A stretch of 64,000 nt of DNA from Lawsonibacter asaccharolyticus (GTDB taxonomy: Bacteria; Bacillota; Clostridia; Oscillospirales; Oscillospiraceae): positions 2,914,001 through 2,978,000 of the forward strand of contig BFBT01000001.1 of NCBI GenBank assembly GCA_003112755.1, read 5' to 3'. The notes below the pieces were generated by a model. The model had not been told where the DNA came from, ran no database searches, and saw only the letters and a list, made by a program, of their open reading frames with translations. Both the position numbers and the translations under genes were made by a program. This document shows positions 8,701-17,731 of this stretch, piece after piece; position 1 is the stretch's first letter; each line of letters opens with the position of its first letter.

Positions 8701-8767
8701 GGGGAGACCCCTCCTTTGCAGAAAAACTTACAAACTATTATGGCGGAATTTTGCCCCGCTGTCAATC

Positions 8768-9562
8768 CTAACCTCCGGGCCACTCCCCCTCGAACACGGT
8801 GACGGCGGGGCCGGTCATGCGGATGTGCCCGCTGGCTGTGTCCAGAGACAGGACCAGGGAGCCTCCGGGGAGAAGGGCGGTGACCTCTGGGGGGCACAGT
8901 CCCAGGAAGTGGGCGGCAGCCAGGGCGGCGCAGGCGCCGGTGCCGCAGGCCAGAGTCTCGCCGCTGCCCCGCTCCCACACCCGCAGCCGCAGCTGATCCC
9001 CCTCCACGGCCACAAATTCCACGTTGGTCCGGTCGGGAAAGACGGGGTGGCGCTCCAGGGCGGGGCCCAGCACGTCCAGGGCGATCTCCTCCGGGTGGGG
9101 GCAGAAGAGGATGCAGTGGGGGTTGCCCATAGAGACGGGCATGACGGAGTAGGTGAGCTCCATCAGAGGGATGGAGATCTGGGGAAAGACGGAGGGCTCC
9201 CCCATGTCCACCTCCACCTGTCCGATGCCGGCAGGACCGGGGAGGAGCCGGAGGGCACGCAGGCCGGAGTCGGTGTCCACCTGGAGGCTGGTGCGGCGGG
9301 TGAGCCCCTTGTCGTACACATACTTGCCCAGGCAGCGGATGCCGTTGCCGCACATCTTTCCCCGGGAGCCATCGGCGTTGTACATCTCCATGGCAAAGTC
9401 CCCCCGCCGGCCGGGGCAGACGCAGATCAAGCCATCCGCCCCCACACCAAAGTGGCGGTCGGAGAGCCGGACCGCCAGACCGGCGGGGTCGGGGGGACGG
9501 TGGGAGAGGCAGTTGAGGTAGATGTAGTCGTTTCCCAGCCCCTCCATTTTGGTGAAGCGCAT
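8768..9562 (-). CDS. dapF: Diaminopimelate epimerase
   Basis: 264 residues. It interconverts LL- and meso-diaminopimelate with a two-cysteine mechanism. Both catalytic cysteines are visible: MCGNGIRC near residue 72 and ACGTGAC near residue 215. The N-terminal FTKMEGLGNDYIY motif confirms the family and the start at 9562, which has AAGGAG 7 bases upstream; the longer open frame to 9781 overlaps the upstream gene and is not used. Third gene of the glnA-ANTAR-dapF-dapL operon. Confidence 0.96.
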   Translation of the reverse strand: MRFTKMEGLGNDYIYLNCLSHRPPDPAGLAVRLSDRHFGVGADGLICVCPGRRGDFAMEMYNADGSRGKMCGNGIRCLGKYVYDKGLTRRTSLQVDTDSGLRALRLLPGPAGIGQVEVDMGEPSVFPQISIPLMELTYSVMPVSMGNPHCILFCPHPEEIALDVLGPALERHPVFPDRTNVEFVAVEGDQLRLRVWERGSGETLACGTGACAALAAAHFLGLCPPEVTALLPGGSLVLSLDTASGHIRMTGPAVTVFEGEWPGG

Positions 9563-9644
9563 GCCATCACTCCTTTTCGGGGCGCGGCGGGCGCGCCCGG
9601 TCTGGAGGATGGATATGCGCCGGCAGGCGGGAATATGCCGCAAC

Positions 9645-10184
9645 TCAGCCTCCGCCCTGGGCGAGGGTCCGCCGGGCGGTCTGGACCAGTGTGAGGCCCT
9701 GGTCCATACTCCGCTTCTGGAGGGTCCGGTGGGCCTGTTCCTCGGTGAGCCCGTCCCGCTCCATGAGCAGGGCCTTGGCACGAGCGATGAGATCCTGCTC
9801 TAAGGGGGAGCGGCGGTGGCGGGTATAGCGCTCCATCCGGTGTCCGAACTGGAGCAGCAGGGAGACGGTGGAAAGGGCCTCCTCACGGCGGATGGGGGTC
9901 GGCAGCTTGAATATGTCCGGGTCAGAACACAGGGCCAGCTGGTGGGCGGGCCCCACCATCAGCAGGGAGCAGAAGGGGGGCAGATCCCCGCACAGCCACT
10001 CCGCCGGGCCGTCGGACAGACGGGTGCCGCAGACCACGCAGTAGATGGGCTGGGCGGCGGCGGCGCGGCGCACCTGGCTGCCCGAGTGGCAGATGAGGCA
10101 GGCGGCGGAGCCGGAGCCCTCCAGCAGATCCCGGAATTTGCGGCAGAGGGAGTCACTCTCAAAGGCGACGATGACCGTATCCAA
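9645..10184 (-). CDS. ANTAR-domain RNA-binding regulator (degenerate receiver)
   Basis: 179 residues. The first 115 or so form a receiver-like fold (TVIVAFESDSLCRKFRDLLE) without a convincing phosphoacceptor aspartate. The last 55 form an ANTAR domain: LEQDLIARAKALLMERDGLTEE, then QAHRTLQKRSMDQG and TLVQTARRTL. ANTAR proteins bind paired hexaloop hairpins in nascent RNA and prevent termination. It sits 36 bases after glnA, an arrangement common in clostridia, and a hexaloop-terminator leader lies before glnN (11960-11998). The start appears to be TTG 10184 with AAGGAG 12 bases upstream. Confidence 0.85.
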   Translation of the reverse strand: MDTVIVAFESDSLCRKFRDLLEGSGSAACLICHSGSQVRRAAAAQPIYCVVCGTRLSDGPAEWLCGDLPPFCSLLMVGPAHQLALCSDPDIFKLPTPIRREEALSTVSLLLQFGHRMERYTRHRRSPLEQDLIARAKALLMERDGLTEEQAHRTLQKRSMDQGLTLVQTARRTLAQGGG

Positions 10185-10220
10185 TGGGGGGCTTCACTCC
10201 TTTCAGCGGGGGGACGGGGC

Positions 10221-11552
10221 TCAGTAGGTGACCAGATACTTCTCCAGTTCCCAGTTGGACACCCGGATGCAGTACTCGTTCCACTCCTTCATCTTGCCGT
10301 GGATGTAGTGAGAGGCCACATGGCCGCCCAGCACGTCCATGATGACGGGGTCGGCCTCCATCTCCCGCAGGGCCTCCTCCAGGGAGGAGGGCAGGGCCTG
10401 GATGCCGCTGGCGGCCCGGGTGCTGTCGTCCATCTCATAGATGTTGCCGGTGATCTCAGGGGGAGGGGTGAGGCCCCGCTGGATGCCGTCCAGGCCGGCG
10501 GCCAGGCAGGCGGCCACCGCCAGATAGGGGTTGCAGGAGGGGTCAGGGCTGCGCAGCTCCACCCGGGTGGACTGGCCCCGGGCGGCGGGGATGCGGATGA
10601 GGGCGGAGCGGTTGGAGGCGGACCAGGCGCAGTAGCAGGGAGCCTCGTAGCCGGGGACCAGCCGCTTGTAAGAGTTGACCAGGGGGTTGGTGAGGGCGGT
10701 GAAGCCCTTCACATGCTCCAAAAGGCCGGCAATAAAGGAATAGGCCAGGGAGGAGAGCTGTTTTTCCCCCTTCTCGTCAAAAAAGATATTTTTTCCGTCC
10801 CGGAACAGGGACATGTTGATGTGCATGCCGGAGCCTGCCAGCCCGAACAGAGGCTTGGGCATGAAGGTGGCGTGGAGTCCGTTCTTTTGGGCAAGGCTCT
10901 TCACCGCCAGCTTGAAGGTCATGATCTTGTCCGCACAGTCCAGGGCTTCATCGTACTTGAAGTCGATCTCATGCTGGCCCTGGGCGCACTCATGGTGGCT
11001 GGCCTCGATCTCAAAGCCCATCTGTTCCAGATTCAGGCAGATCTCCCGGCGGGTGCTCTCACCGTGGTCCAGGGGGCCCAGGTCGAAGTAGCCCGCCTCG
11101 TCCCGGGTGAGGGTGGTGGCGTGGCCCTGGTCGTCAGTCTCAAAGAGGAAGAACTCCAGCTCCGGCCCGATGTTGAAGGCATCAAAGCCCATGTCCCGGC
11201 TGCGCTGGAGCACCCGGCGGAGCACCCCGCGGGGGTCGCCCACAAAGGGGGTTCCGTCAGGGTTATACACGTCGCAGATCAGCCGGGCCACCTTGCCCTG
11301 GGCGGGCCGCCAGGGGAAGATGGCAAAGCTGTTCAGATCGGGGTAGAGGTACTGATCGGACTCATTGATGCGGGTGTAGCCCTCGATGGAGGAGCCGTCA
11401 AAGGTGATCTGGTTGTTCACCGCCTTTTCAATTTGGGAGGCGGTGATGGCCACATTCTTCAGCTGTCCGAAGATGTCCACAAACTGCATCCGAATGAATT
11501 CGATGTCCTCCTCCTTCACGATGCGGATAATGTCTTCCTTAGTATAGCTCAT
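10221..11552 (-). CDS. glnA: Glutamine synthetase type I
   Basis: 443 residues, the size of the short GSI-alpha form found in Firmicutes. It makes glutamine from glutamate, ammonia and ATP as a dodecamer. Visible motifs: the latch DGSSIEGY (near residue 53), the GPELEFFLF metal site, [10 protein letters not shown], and [13 protein letters not shown] for ATP/glutamate binding. There is no adenylylation tyrosine loop of the GSI-beta kind, so control is more likely by feedback inhibition and by RNA or protein regulators. It is the first gene of an operon with the ANTAR regulator. GAAAGGGG precedes the ATG. Confidence 0.96.
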   Translation of the reverse strand: MSYTKEDIIRIVKEEDIEFIRMQFVDIFGQLKNVAITASQIEKAVNNQITFDGSSIEGYTRINESDQYLYPDLNSFAIFPWRPAQGKVARLICDVYNPDGTPFVGDPRGVLRRVLQRSRDMGFDAFNIGPELEFFLFETDDQGHATTLTRDEAGYFDLGPLDHGESTRREICLNLEQMGFEIEASHHECAQGQHEIDFKYDEALDCADKIMTFKLAVKSLAQKNGLHATFMPKPLFGLAGSGMHINMSLFRDGKNIFFDEKGEKQLSSLAYSFIAGLLEHVKGFTALTNPLVNSYKRLVPGYEAPCYCAWSASNRSALIRIPAARGQSTRVELRSPDPSCNPYLAVAACLAAGLDGIQRGLTPPPEITGNIYEMDDSTRAASGIQALPSSLEEALREMEADPVIMDVLGGHVASHYIHGKMKEWNEYCIRVSNWELEKYLVTY

Positions 11553-11606
11553 GGTGTGTCTGCCCCTTTCTCACCGCCCCAGGGACGGAAAATGTTTGGA
11601 TAAAAC

Positions 11607-11636
11607 AGTATTGCACTGAAGGGGGGCGGCTGTCAA
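11607..11636 (-). promoter_or_regulatory. SigA-type promoter of the glnA operon
   Basis: Minus strand TTGACA (11631-11636), 18 bases, AATACT (11607-11612). The leader to glnA is short and shows no attenuator. Confidence 0.65.
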
Positions 11637-11659
11637 GACTTTTCCGAATGGGAGTGCTG

Positions 11660-11880
11660 GAGAGGACGAGTACCGAGCCCGCCGCGCCCTGCGCGGCGGG
11701 CCGGCAAATGGATGGGGCGGACTTCCTTGGGGCACTTTACGGGCAAAGGCGGCCCCGCGCGGCCACCCGGTCTCCGGGAACCTGCCGGCGCCATCTCACG
11801 GGAGAGGGATTTGTGCGTTTTCGCAACTCCTGCCCCAGAGGGCCCCAAAAAAATGGGCGTTATGGTGGAAATGAAAAAAA
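11660..11880. other. Unexplained GC-rich intergenic block with palindromes
   Basis: Between the divergent glnA and glnN promoters lies about 220 bases with no convincing gene. It includes the strong palindrome CCCGCCGCGC/GCGCGGCGGG near 11680-11702. Frames open across it on both strands, but without ribosome-binding sites or recognisable proteins. Confidence 0.5.
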
Positions 11881-11883
11881 CAC

Positions 11884-11912
11884 TTGCAAAAACTTCCGGA
11901 AAGGAGTATGCT
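11884..11912 (+). promoter_or_regulatory. SigA-type promoter of glnN
   Basis: TTGCAA (11884-11889), 17 bases, TATGCT (11907-11912). Transcription would begin near 11919, giving a leader of about 143 bases. Confidence 0.6.
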
Positions 11913-11940
11913 GTCAACCAGAAAGCAGTCCGGTCCGCCG

Positions 11941-11998
11941 GTCCGTTTGGGAACGAATGAAGACAAAGACGTCTTGATAGGATGTCTTTGTCTTTTTT
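11941..11998 (+). promoter_or_regulatory. Probable ANTAR-controlled terminator/antiterminator leader of glnN
   Basis: A terminator forms from AGACAAAGACGTC (11961-11973) and GATGTCTTTGTCT (11981-11993), followed by TTTTTT. A competing hairpin, AAGAC-[AAAGAC]-GTCTT (11960-11975), reuses the 5' arm and shows a six-base loop with A at position 1 and G at position 4, the hallmark of ANTAR target RNA. A weaker hexaloop hairpin CGT-[TTGGGA]-ACG (11944-11955) sits just upstream but lacks the first-position A. The ANTAR gene lies close by at 9645-10184. Confidence 0.65.
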
Positions 11999-12061
11999 GT
12001 TTTTGCGGCTGGGAGATCAGGAGCGGCTTGGAATTACGGAAATGGAAAGGGTTGACTGGAA

Positions 12062-14170
12062 ATGAGTACTGCGATCACCGAGTTGTTTGGCACAAATGTG
12101 TTCAGCGTCTCCGTCATGCGGGAGCGCCTGCCCAAAAAGGTGTTTGCCGAAGTGACCAATGTGATGGAGAATGGCGGCAGCATCAGCATGAGCACCGCCG
12201 ATGTGGTGGCCAACGCCATGAAGAATTGGGCGCTGGAGAAAGGGGCTACCCACTATACTCATTGGTTCCAGCCCCTTACCGGCATCACTGCGGAGAAGCA
12301 CGACTCCTTCCTCACCGCCCCGGTGGAGGGCAAGACCCTGCTCCAGCTGTCGGGCAAGCAGCTGATCCAGGGGGAGCCGGACGCCTCCTCCTTCCCCTCC
12401 GGGGGCCTGCGGTCCACCCACTACGCCCGGGGCTACACCGCCTGGGACATGACATCCCCCGCCTTTGTGAAGGAGATGTCCTGCGGCACCATCCTGTGCA
12501 TCCCCACCATCTTTGTCTCCTACACCGGCGAGGCACTGGACAAAAAGACTCCCCTGCTGCGCTCCATGGAGGCCATCAACACCCAGGCCCTGCGCATCCT
12601 GCGGCTGTTCGGAAACACCGAGGCCCACAAGGTGACCCCCTCCGTAGGGCCGGAGCAGGAGTATTTCCTGGTGGACCGGGAGAAGTACCTGAAGCGTCGG
12701 GACCTGATCTACACCGGGCGGACCCTGTTCGGTGCCCCTGCCCCCAAAGGGCAGGAGCTGGATGACCAGTACTTCGGCGTCATACGGGAGCGGGTGGGCG
12801 CCTTTATGAAGGACCTGAACGTGGAGCTGTGGAAGCTGGGCATCCCGGCCACCACCCAGCACAACGAGGTGGCCCCCGCCCAGCATGAGATGGCCCCCAT
12901 CTATTCTATGTGCAACTTAGCGGTGGATCAGAACCAGCTGGCCATGGAGACCATGAAGCGGGTGGCGACCCGCCACGGGCTGGTCTGTCTGCTCCATGAG
13001 AAGCCCTACGCCGGCGTCAACGGCTCGGGTAAGCACAACAACTGGTCCATCGGCACAGATACCGGGGAGAACCTGCTGGACCCCGGGGACACCCCCAATG
13101 AGAACATGCAGTTCCTGCTGGTGCTCTCCTGCATCATGAGAGCGGTGGACCGCCATGCCGACCTGCTGCGCCAGTCCGCCTCCTGCGTAGGCAATGAGCA
13201 CCGTCTGGGTGCCCAGGAGGCCCCTCCCGCTATCATCTCCATCTTTTTGGGGGATCAGCTGGACGATGTGGTGAGCCAGATTGTCTCCAACGCGGACTCC
13301 ATCAAGCTGCTCACCTCCAGCGGACTGGATACCGGTGTGTCCACGGTTCCCGTCATCAAGAAGGATGCCACCGACCGCAACCGCACCTCCCCCTTTGCCT
13401 TCACGGGCAACAAGTTCGAGTTCCGCATGGTGGGCTCCTCCGACTCCATCGCCGACGCCAACACCACCCTGAACGCCATCGTGGCGGAGTCCTTCTGTGA
13501 GGCGGCAGACGAGCTGGAAAAGGCGGCGGACTTTGACTCCGCCTGCACCAAGCTTATTCACGATATGATGACGGAGCATCAGCGCATCGTATTCAACGGC
13601 AACGGCTACTCCGACGAGTGGGTAGAGGAGGCGGAACGCCGGGGCCTGCCCAACCTGCGCTCCATGGTGGACGCGGTGCCCGCTCTGCTCACCCCCAAGG
13701 CGGAGGCTCTGTTCACCAAGTTCGGCATCTACACCAAGGCGGAGCTGGAGGCCCGGGCAGAGATCATGTATGAGACCTATGCCAAGGTGCTGAAGATCGA
13801 AGCCAAGACCATGACCCACATGGCAGGCAAGCACTATGTCCCCGCAGCCATCACCTATACCACCCGGCTGGCCGAATCCATCACCGCCGTCACCGCCGCC
13901 TGTCCCCAGGCCGACCTGACGGTGCAGCGGGAGCTGCTGGAGAAGGTGAGCCTGCGCCTCACCGCCGCCACCAAGGCCCTGAACAGCCTGACCGAGCTGG
14001 TGGAGCAGGTGGACGCCATGGAGGATGTGAAGGAGATGGCCCTGGCCTACCACGACCAGATCGTCCCAGCCATGGCCGCGCTGCGCAAGCCGGTGGATGA
14101 GATGGAACTGCTGGTGGATAAGTCCATCTGGCCGGTGCCCACCTACGGCGACCTGATGTTCGAGGTGTAA
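12062..14170 (+). CDS. glnN: Glutamine synthetase type III
   Basis: 702 residues, matching the large GSIII family of Bacteroides, Clostridia and cyanobacteria. Typical features: N-terminal LFGTNVFS, the GSIII signature around [29 protein letters not shown], the [12 protein letters not shown] region and the [14 protein letters not shown] nucleotide loop. It makes glutamine from glutamate and ammonia as a double hexamer, usually expressed under nitrogen limitation. Divergent from glnA, so the organism has two unrelated glutamine synthetases side by side. The leader carries a conditional terminator. GGAAAGGG precedes the ATG. Confidence 0.96.
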   Translation: MSTAITELFGTNVFSVSVMRERLPKKVFAEVTNVMENGGSISMSTADVVANAMKNWALEKGATHYTHWFQPLTGITAEKHDSFLTAPVEGKTLLQLSGKQLIQGEPDASSFPSGGLRSTHYARGYTAWDMTSPAFVKEMSCGTILCIPTIFVSYTGEALDKKTPLLRSMEAINTQALRILRLFGNTEAHKVTPSVGPEQEYFLVDREKYLKRRDLIYTGRTLFGAPAPKGQELDDQYFGVIRERVGAFMKDLNVELWKLGIPATTQHNEVAPAQHEMAPIYSMCNLAVDQNQLAMETMKRVATRHGLVCLLHEKPYAGVNGSGKHNNWSIGTDTGENLLDPGDTPNENMQFLLVLSCIMRAVDRHADLLRQSASCVGNEHRLGAQEAPPAIISIFLGDQLDDVVSQIVSNADSIKLLTSSGLDTGVSTVPVIKKDATDRNRTSPFAFTGNKFEFRMVGSSDSIADANTTLNAIVAESFCEAADELEKAADFDSACTKLIHDMMTEHQRIVFNGNGYSDEWVEEAERRGLPNLRSMVDAVPALLTPKAEALFTKFGIYTKAELEARAEIMYETYAKVLKIEAKTMTHMAGKHYVPAAITYTTRLAESITAVTAACPQADLTVQRELLEKVSLRLTAATKALNSLTELVEQVDAMEDVKEMALAYHDQIVPAMAALRKPVDEMELLVDKSIWPVPTYGDLMFEV

Positions 14171-14196
14171 GGACCAGCAGAGATCCTGATGCATAC

Positions 14197-14230
14197 AGAG
14201 CCCCGGCGTCTGACGGCGCTGGGGCTCTTT
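14197..14230 (+). terminator. Terminator of glnN
   Basis: AGAGCCCC...GGGGCTCT stem (14197-14204/14221-14228) with further pairing inside; only a short T-run. Confidence 0.65.
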
Positions 14231-14296
14231 CCGCTCAAAGAAATCTGCCTTTTCAGAACGGCGGAAAAAGAAAAAGATTTTCAATGGCGGAGGGTA

Positions 14297-14325
14297 TTTA
14301 CTCCAGGCCACCGGTCTCGTATAAT
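14297..14325 (+). promoter_or_regulatory. SigA-type promoter of the acetyltransferase-grpB unit
   Basis: TTTACT (14297-14302), 17 bases, TATAAT (14320-14325). Confidence 0.7.
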
Positions 14326-14375
14326 AAAGCGTCCCACCCGAGCTATGAAGCAGGAGGGAGACAGGAGGAGAAGCC

Positions 14376-14942
14376 ATGACTGAGCGGGAAAAGATGCTGT
14401 CCGGCGCACTATATGCTTCAGAGGACCCGGAGCTGGCCGCGGCCCGCATCCGGGCCCGTACCCTGTGCGGCAGGCTGAACCAGACGCCGCCGGAGGAACG
14501 GGAGGCGCAAGAGGAGATCATCCGCAGGCTGTTCGCCTCGGTGGGGGAGAACAGCACAGTCAATCCTGTCTTCTGGTGTGACTATGGCAGCAACATCACC
14601 GCTGGGGACAATTTTTATGTCAACTACAATTGTGTCATCCTGGACTGCGCACCCGTCACCTTTGGGGACAACGTATTCATTGCCCCCAACTGCGGCTTCT
14701 ATACCGCAGGCCACCCCCTGGACGCCCCTACCCGGAATGCCGGACTGGAGTACGCCAGGCCCATCACCGTGGGCAGTGACGTGTGGTTCGGAGGAAACGT
14801 GGTGGTACTGCCCGGGGTGACCATCGGCTACGGCTCGGTGATCGGCGCGGGCAGCGTGGTCACCAGGGACGTGCCGCCCGGGGTGCTGGCGGCGGGCAAC
14901 CCCTGCCGGGTGATCCGCCGCCTGGTACCGGAGGAGGGGTGA
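14376..14942 (+). CDS. Maltose/galactoside O-acetyltransferase-type hexapeptide transferase
   Basis: 188 residues. The N-terminal MTEREKMLSGALYASEDPEL is the maltose-acetyltransferase (Mac) domain, and the rest is a left-handed beta-helix of hexapeptide repeats (ITVGSDVWFGGNVVVLPGVTIG). The catalytic histidine is in YTAGHPLD. Such enzymes acetylate sugars or glycosides with acetyl-CoA; the true substrate is usually uncertain. It ends 2 bases before the next gene, so the two are co-transcribed. Confidence 0.9.
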   Translation: MTEREKMLSGALYASEDPELAAARIRARTLCGRLNQTPPEEREAQEEIIRRLFASVGENSTVNPVFWCDYGSNITAGDNFYVNYNCVILDCAPVTFGDNVFIAPNCGFYTAGHPLDAPTRNAGLEYARPITVGSDVWFGGNVVVLPGVTIGYGSVIGAGSVVTRDVPPGVLAAGNPCRVIRRLVPEEG

Positions 14943-14944
14943 GC

Positions 14945-15472
14945 ATGCCGCAGCACGTGCGGGTGGTCCCGCCGGACCCGGCCTGGGCGGAGGGCTATCG
15001 CCGGGAGCGGGCCCTGCTGATGCCAGTCTTCGGGCCGCTGCTGGTGGAGCTGCACCACATCGGCAGCACGGCGGTGGAGGGACTGTGGGCCAAGCCCATC
15101 CTGGACCTCATGCCGGTGGTCACCAGCCTGGAGGCGGTGGACCGGCTGGACCCGGAGCTGGAGGCCCTGGGCTACCAGTGCATGGGGGAGTTCGGCATCC
15201 CGGGCAGGCGGTATTTCCGCAAGGGCGGGGACCATCGGACCCACCAGCTCCACGTCTTTCAGGCGGGCGACCGGAAGAATATCCTCCGGCATCTGGCGGT
15301 GCGGGGCTATCTGCGGGCCTGCCCGGCGGAGCGGGAGGCCTATGGGGCGCTGAAGCGGTGGCTGGCCGGACGGTACCCGGAGGACATTGAGGGTTACTGC
15401 GACGGAAAGGACGCCTTTGTCCGGGCGCTGGAGCGGCGGGCCCTGGACTGGTACGACGAGAAACGGCCGTGA
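14945..15472 (+). CDS. GrpB family (UPF0157) nucleotidyltransferase-fold protein
   Basis: 175 residues. The motif VELHHIGSTAVEGLWAKPILDLMP is the GrpB/UPF0157 signature (G-S-T and D-L resemble the nucleotidyltransferase active site). Some relatives are fused to dephospho-CoA kinase; the biochemical role of free members is unknown. ATG 14945 is preferred, with GGAGGAGGGG just upstream; the frame is open further back only because it overlaps the acetyltransferase gene. GTG 14939 is an alternative. Confidence 0.9.
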   Translation: MPQHVRVVPPDPAWAEGYRRERALLMPVFGPLLVELHHIGSTAVEGLWAKPILDLMPVVTSLEAVDRLDPELEALGYQCMGEFGIPGRRYFRKGGDHRTHQLHVFQAGDRKNILRHLAVRGYLRACPAEREAYGALKRWLAGRYPEDIEGYCDGKDAFVRALERRALDWYDEKRP

Positions 15473-15561
15473 TATGAGATATGAGGGCCCGCCGCCCCTG
15501 GCGGTGGCCTTGATATACCAGCTTCGCAGAGAGAAAGGAGGACCATGGGCTCTGGCCCATC

Positions 15562-15765
15562 AGAAGCGCCAGCGCCCTTCCCGGCAGAACGCCCGGGGAG
15601 GGACGACGAGGGGAAGGGAGTATCGAGGGGGAGCGCCGCCGGCACAGGGGGCGCTCCGGTTCGGCGGATGCCCTTCCGCGCCGCTCCGGGCGCGTGACAT
15701 GGCTCGAAATATGCGGGCGACCGCAAAACAGAGGGGCCGTGACCGGGGAACGAGGTGCAAATGGC
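15562..15765 (+). ncRNA. glmS: glmS ribozyme (glucosamine-6-phosphate-activated self-cleaving RNA)
   Basis: Conserved blocks appear in the right order: cleavage site A|GCGCC (cut after 15565); P1 stem CCCTTCCCGG/CCGGGGAGGG; core GACGAGG and TATCGA; TTCGGCGGATGCCC; then ATGCGGGCGACCGCAAAACAGAG corresponding to the P3/P4 pseudoknot region of known glmS ribozymes. It lies 45 bases before the glmS start and accounts for most of the 337-base gap 15473-15809. GlcN6P binding triggers cleavage and mRNA decay. Confidence 0.9.
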
Positions 15766-15809
15766 TGCGAGTTTGTCCTCCATTTCAATTCAGGAGGATC
15801 ATCATTGCA

Positions 15810-17642
15810 ATGTGTGGTATCGTAGGATATATTGGAACGGAAGAGGCGGCCCCCATCCTGCTGGAGGGGCTGCGCCGCCTGGAGTACCGGGGGTATGACT
15901 CCGCGGGGCTGGCGGTGCTGGACCCAGAGCAGGGGCTCCAGGTGGCCAAGGCCAAGGGGCGGCTCCAAGTGCTGGCCGACCTCACCGGTCAGGGGCAGAA
16001 GCTGACCGGACACATGGGGCTGGGGCATACCCGCTGGGCTACCCACGGGGCGCCCAACGACGTCAACTCCCACCCCCAGGTGAGCCAGTCCGGCCGGATC
16101 GCTGTGGTCCACAACGGGATCATCGAGAACTATGCCCGGCTGAAGGAGTTTTTGGAGTCCAAGGGGATAGCCTTCGTCTCGGAGACAGATACGGAGGTGG
16201 TGGCCCAGCTGCTGGACTACTACTATGAAGGCGACCTGCTGGACGCGGTGGGCAAGGTGCTCCACCGCATCGAGGGGGCTTATGCCCTGGGCATCGTCTG
16301 CACCGACGAGCCAGACCGGCTGGTGGCAGTGCGGAAGGACTCGCCCCTGATCTTGGGATACGGGGCGAACTTCCACATGCTGGCCTCTGATGTCACCGCC
16401 GTCATCCAGCACACCCGGGAGGTGTGCTATCTGGAGGATGGGGAAGTGGCGGTGCTTACCGCCCATGGGGCCCAGGTGTACAACTCCCTGCTCCAGCCGG
16501 TGGAGAAGGAGATCTCCCATGTAGATTGGGAGATCTCTGCCGCGGAAAAGGGGGGCTATGAGCACTTTATGTTCAAGGAGATCATGGAGCAGCCCAAGGC
16601 CCTGCGGGACACCATTTTCCCCCGCCTGCGGGACGGGGAAGTGGTGCTGGACGAGGTCTCCCTCACCCGGGAGGAGCTGGAGAGGCTGGACCGGCTGTAC
16701 GTCATCGCCTGCGGCTCCTCCTACCATGTGGGGGTTGCGGCCAAATACACCCTGGAGCGGATGCTGCGCATCCCGGTGGAGGTGACACTGGCCTCAGAGT
16801 TCCGCTACTGTGACCCCATCGTCACCCGGCGCACCCTGGCCGTCGTCATCAGCCAGTCCGGCGAGACTATCGATACCCTGGCCGCCATGCGGGAGGCCCG
16901 GAGGCTGGGAGCCCGGCTGCTGTCCATCGTCAATGTGGTGGGGTCCACCATTGCCCGGGAGTCGGACGACGTGATCTACACCTGGGCCGGGCCAGAGATC
17001 GCCGTAGCCACCACAAAGGCATACTCCACCCAGCTGGCGGTCATCTATCTGCTGGGCCTGCGTTTCGCCCATCTGCTGGGCACAGTGGGGGAGGAGGAGT
17101 ACGCCGGCATGGTAGCCCAGCTGAGGCAGCTCCCCGCCAAGGTGGAGGAGATCCTGTCCGACACAGAAAAGATCCAGTACTACGCCTCTATCTACTTCAA
17201 CCACGACTCCGTGTTCTACATCGGGCGGAACATCGACTATGCGGTGGGGCTGGAGGGGTCTTTGAAGCTGAAGGAGATCTCCTACATCCACTCGGAGGCC
17301 TACGCCGCCGGGGAGCTGAAGCACGGCACCATCTCCCTCATCGAGGACGGCACCCTGGTAGTGGCCCTGGCCAGCTGGGGGGACCTGTTTGACAAGCTGA
17401 TGAGCAATGTGAAGGAGGTAAAGGCCCGGGGGGCGGACGTGGTTGGCATCACCACACGCAGCCATGGGGCGGAGCTGGCCAAGAGCGTGGACAGCGCCAT
17501 CCAGATCCCGGACACCCACCCCATGTTCCTCCCCTCCCTGGAGGTGGTGCCCATGCAGCTGTTCGCCTACTATGTGGCCCTGATGCGGGGCTGTGACATC
17601 GACAAGCCCCGGAATCTGGCGAAAAGCGTCACGGTGGAGTGA
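15810..17642 (+). CDS. glmS: Glutamine-fructose-6-phosphate aminotransferase (isomerizing)
   Basis: 610 residues, the usual GlmS length. It makes glucosamine-6-phosphate from fructose-6-phosphate and glutamine, the entry to UDP-GlcNAc and cell wall synthesis. Cys2 of MCGIVGYIG is the glutaminase nucleophile, so the start at 15810 is certain. The two SIS domains carry CGSSYHVG and SQSGETIDTL; the C-terminus ends KPRNLAKSVTVE as in other GlmS proteins. AGGAGG is 12 bases upstream. It is regulated by the ribozyme in its leader. Confidence 0.98.
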   Translation: MCGIVGYIGTEEAAPILLEGLRRLEYRGYDSAGLAVLDPEQGLQVAKAKGRLQVLADLTGQGQKLTGHMGLGHTRWATHGAPNDVNSHPQVSQSGRIAVVHNGIIENYARLKEFLESKGIAFVSETDTEVVAQLLDYYYEGDLLDAVGKVLHRIEGAYALGIVCTDEPDRLVAVRKDSPLILGYGANFHMLASDVTAVIQHTREVCYLEDGEVAVLTAHGAQVYNSLLQPVEKEISHVDWEISAAEKGGYEHFMFKEIMEQPKALRDTIFPRLRDGEVVLDEVSLTREELERLDRLYVIACGSSYHVGVAAKYTLERMLRIPVEVTLASEFRYCDPIVTRRTLAVVISQSGETIDTLAAMREARRLGARLLSIVNVVGSTIARESDDVIYTWAGPEIAVATTKAYSTQLAVIYLLGLRFAHLLGTVGEEEYAGMVAQLRQLPAKVEEILSDTEKIQYYASIYFNHDSVFYIGRNIDYAVGLEGSLKLKEISYIHSEAYAAGELKHGTISLIEDGTLVVALASWGDLFDKLMSNVKEVKARGADVVGITTRSHGAELAKSVDSAIQIPDTHPMFLPSLEVVPMQLFAYYVALMRGCDIDKPRNLAKSVTVE

Positions 17643-17670
17643 CGGCCCGGGGCTGCACAGAAAAACAGGA

Positions 17671-17714
17671 GCGCGCGTCTCCTTCTGACGCAGAGGGGGG
17701 CGCGCGCATTTTTG
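17671..17714 (+). terminator. Terminator of glmS
   Basis: GCGCGCGTCTCC / GAGGGGGGCGCGCGC stem followed by ATTTTT. Confidence 0.85.
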
Positions 17715-17731
17715 CGGAGGAAAAGAGAGAG

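Noticed and set aside
11633..11977. Overlapping open frames on both strands between glnA and glnN
   Set aside because: They run through both promoters and the GC-rich palindromes, lack ribosome-binding sites and match no protein pattern I know.
14198..14375. 64-codon frame 14189-14383 after glnN
   Set aside because: It spans the glnN terminator and the next promoter and has no ribosome-binding site.
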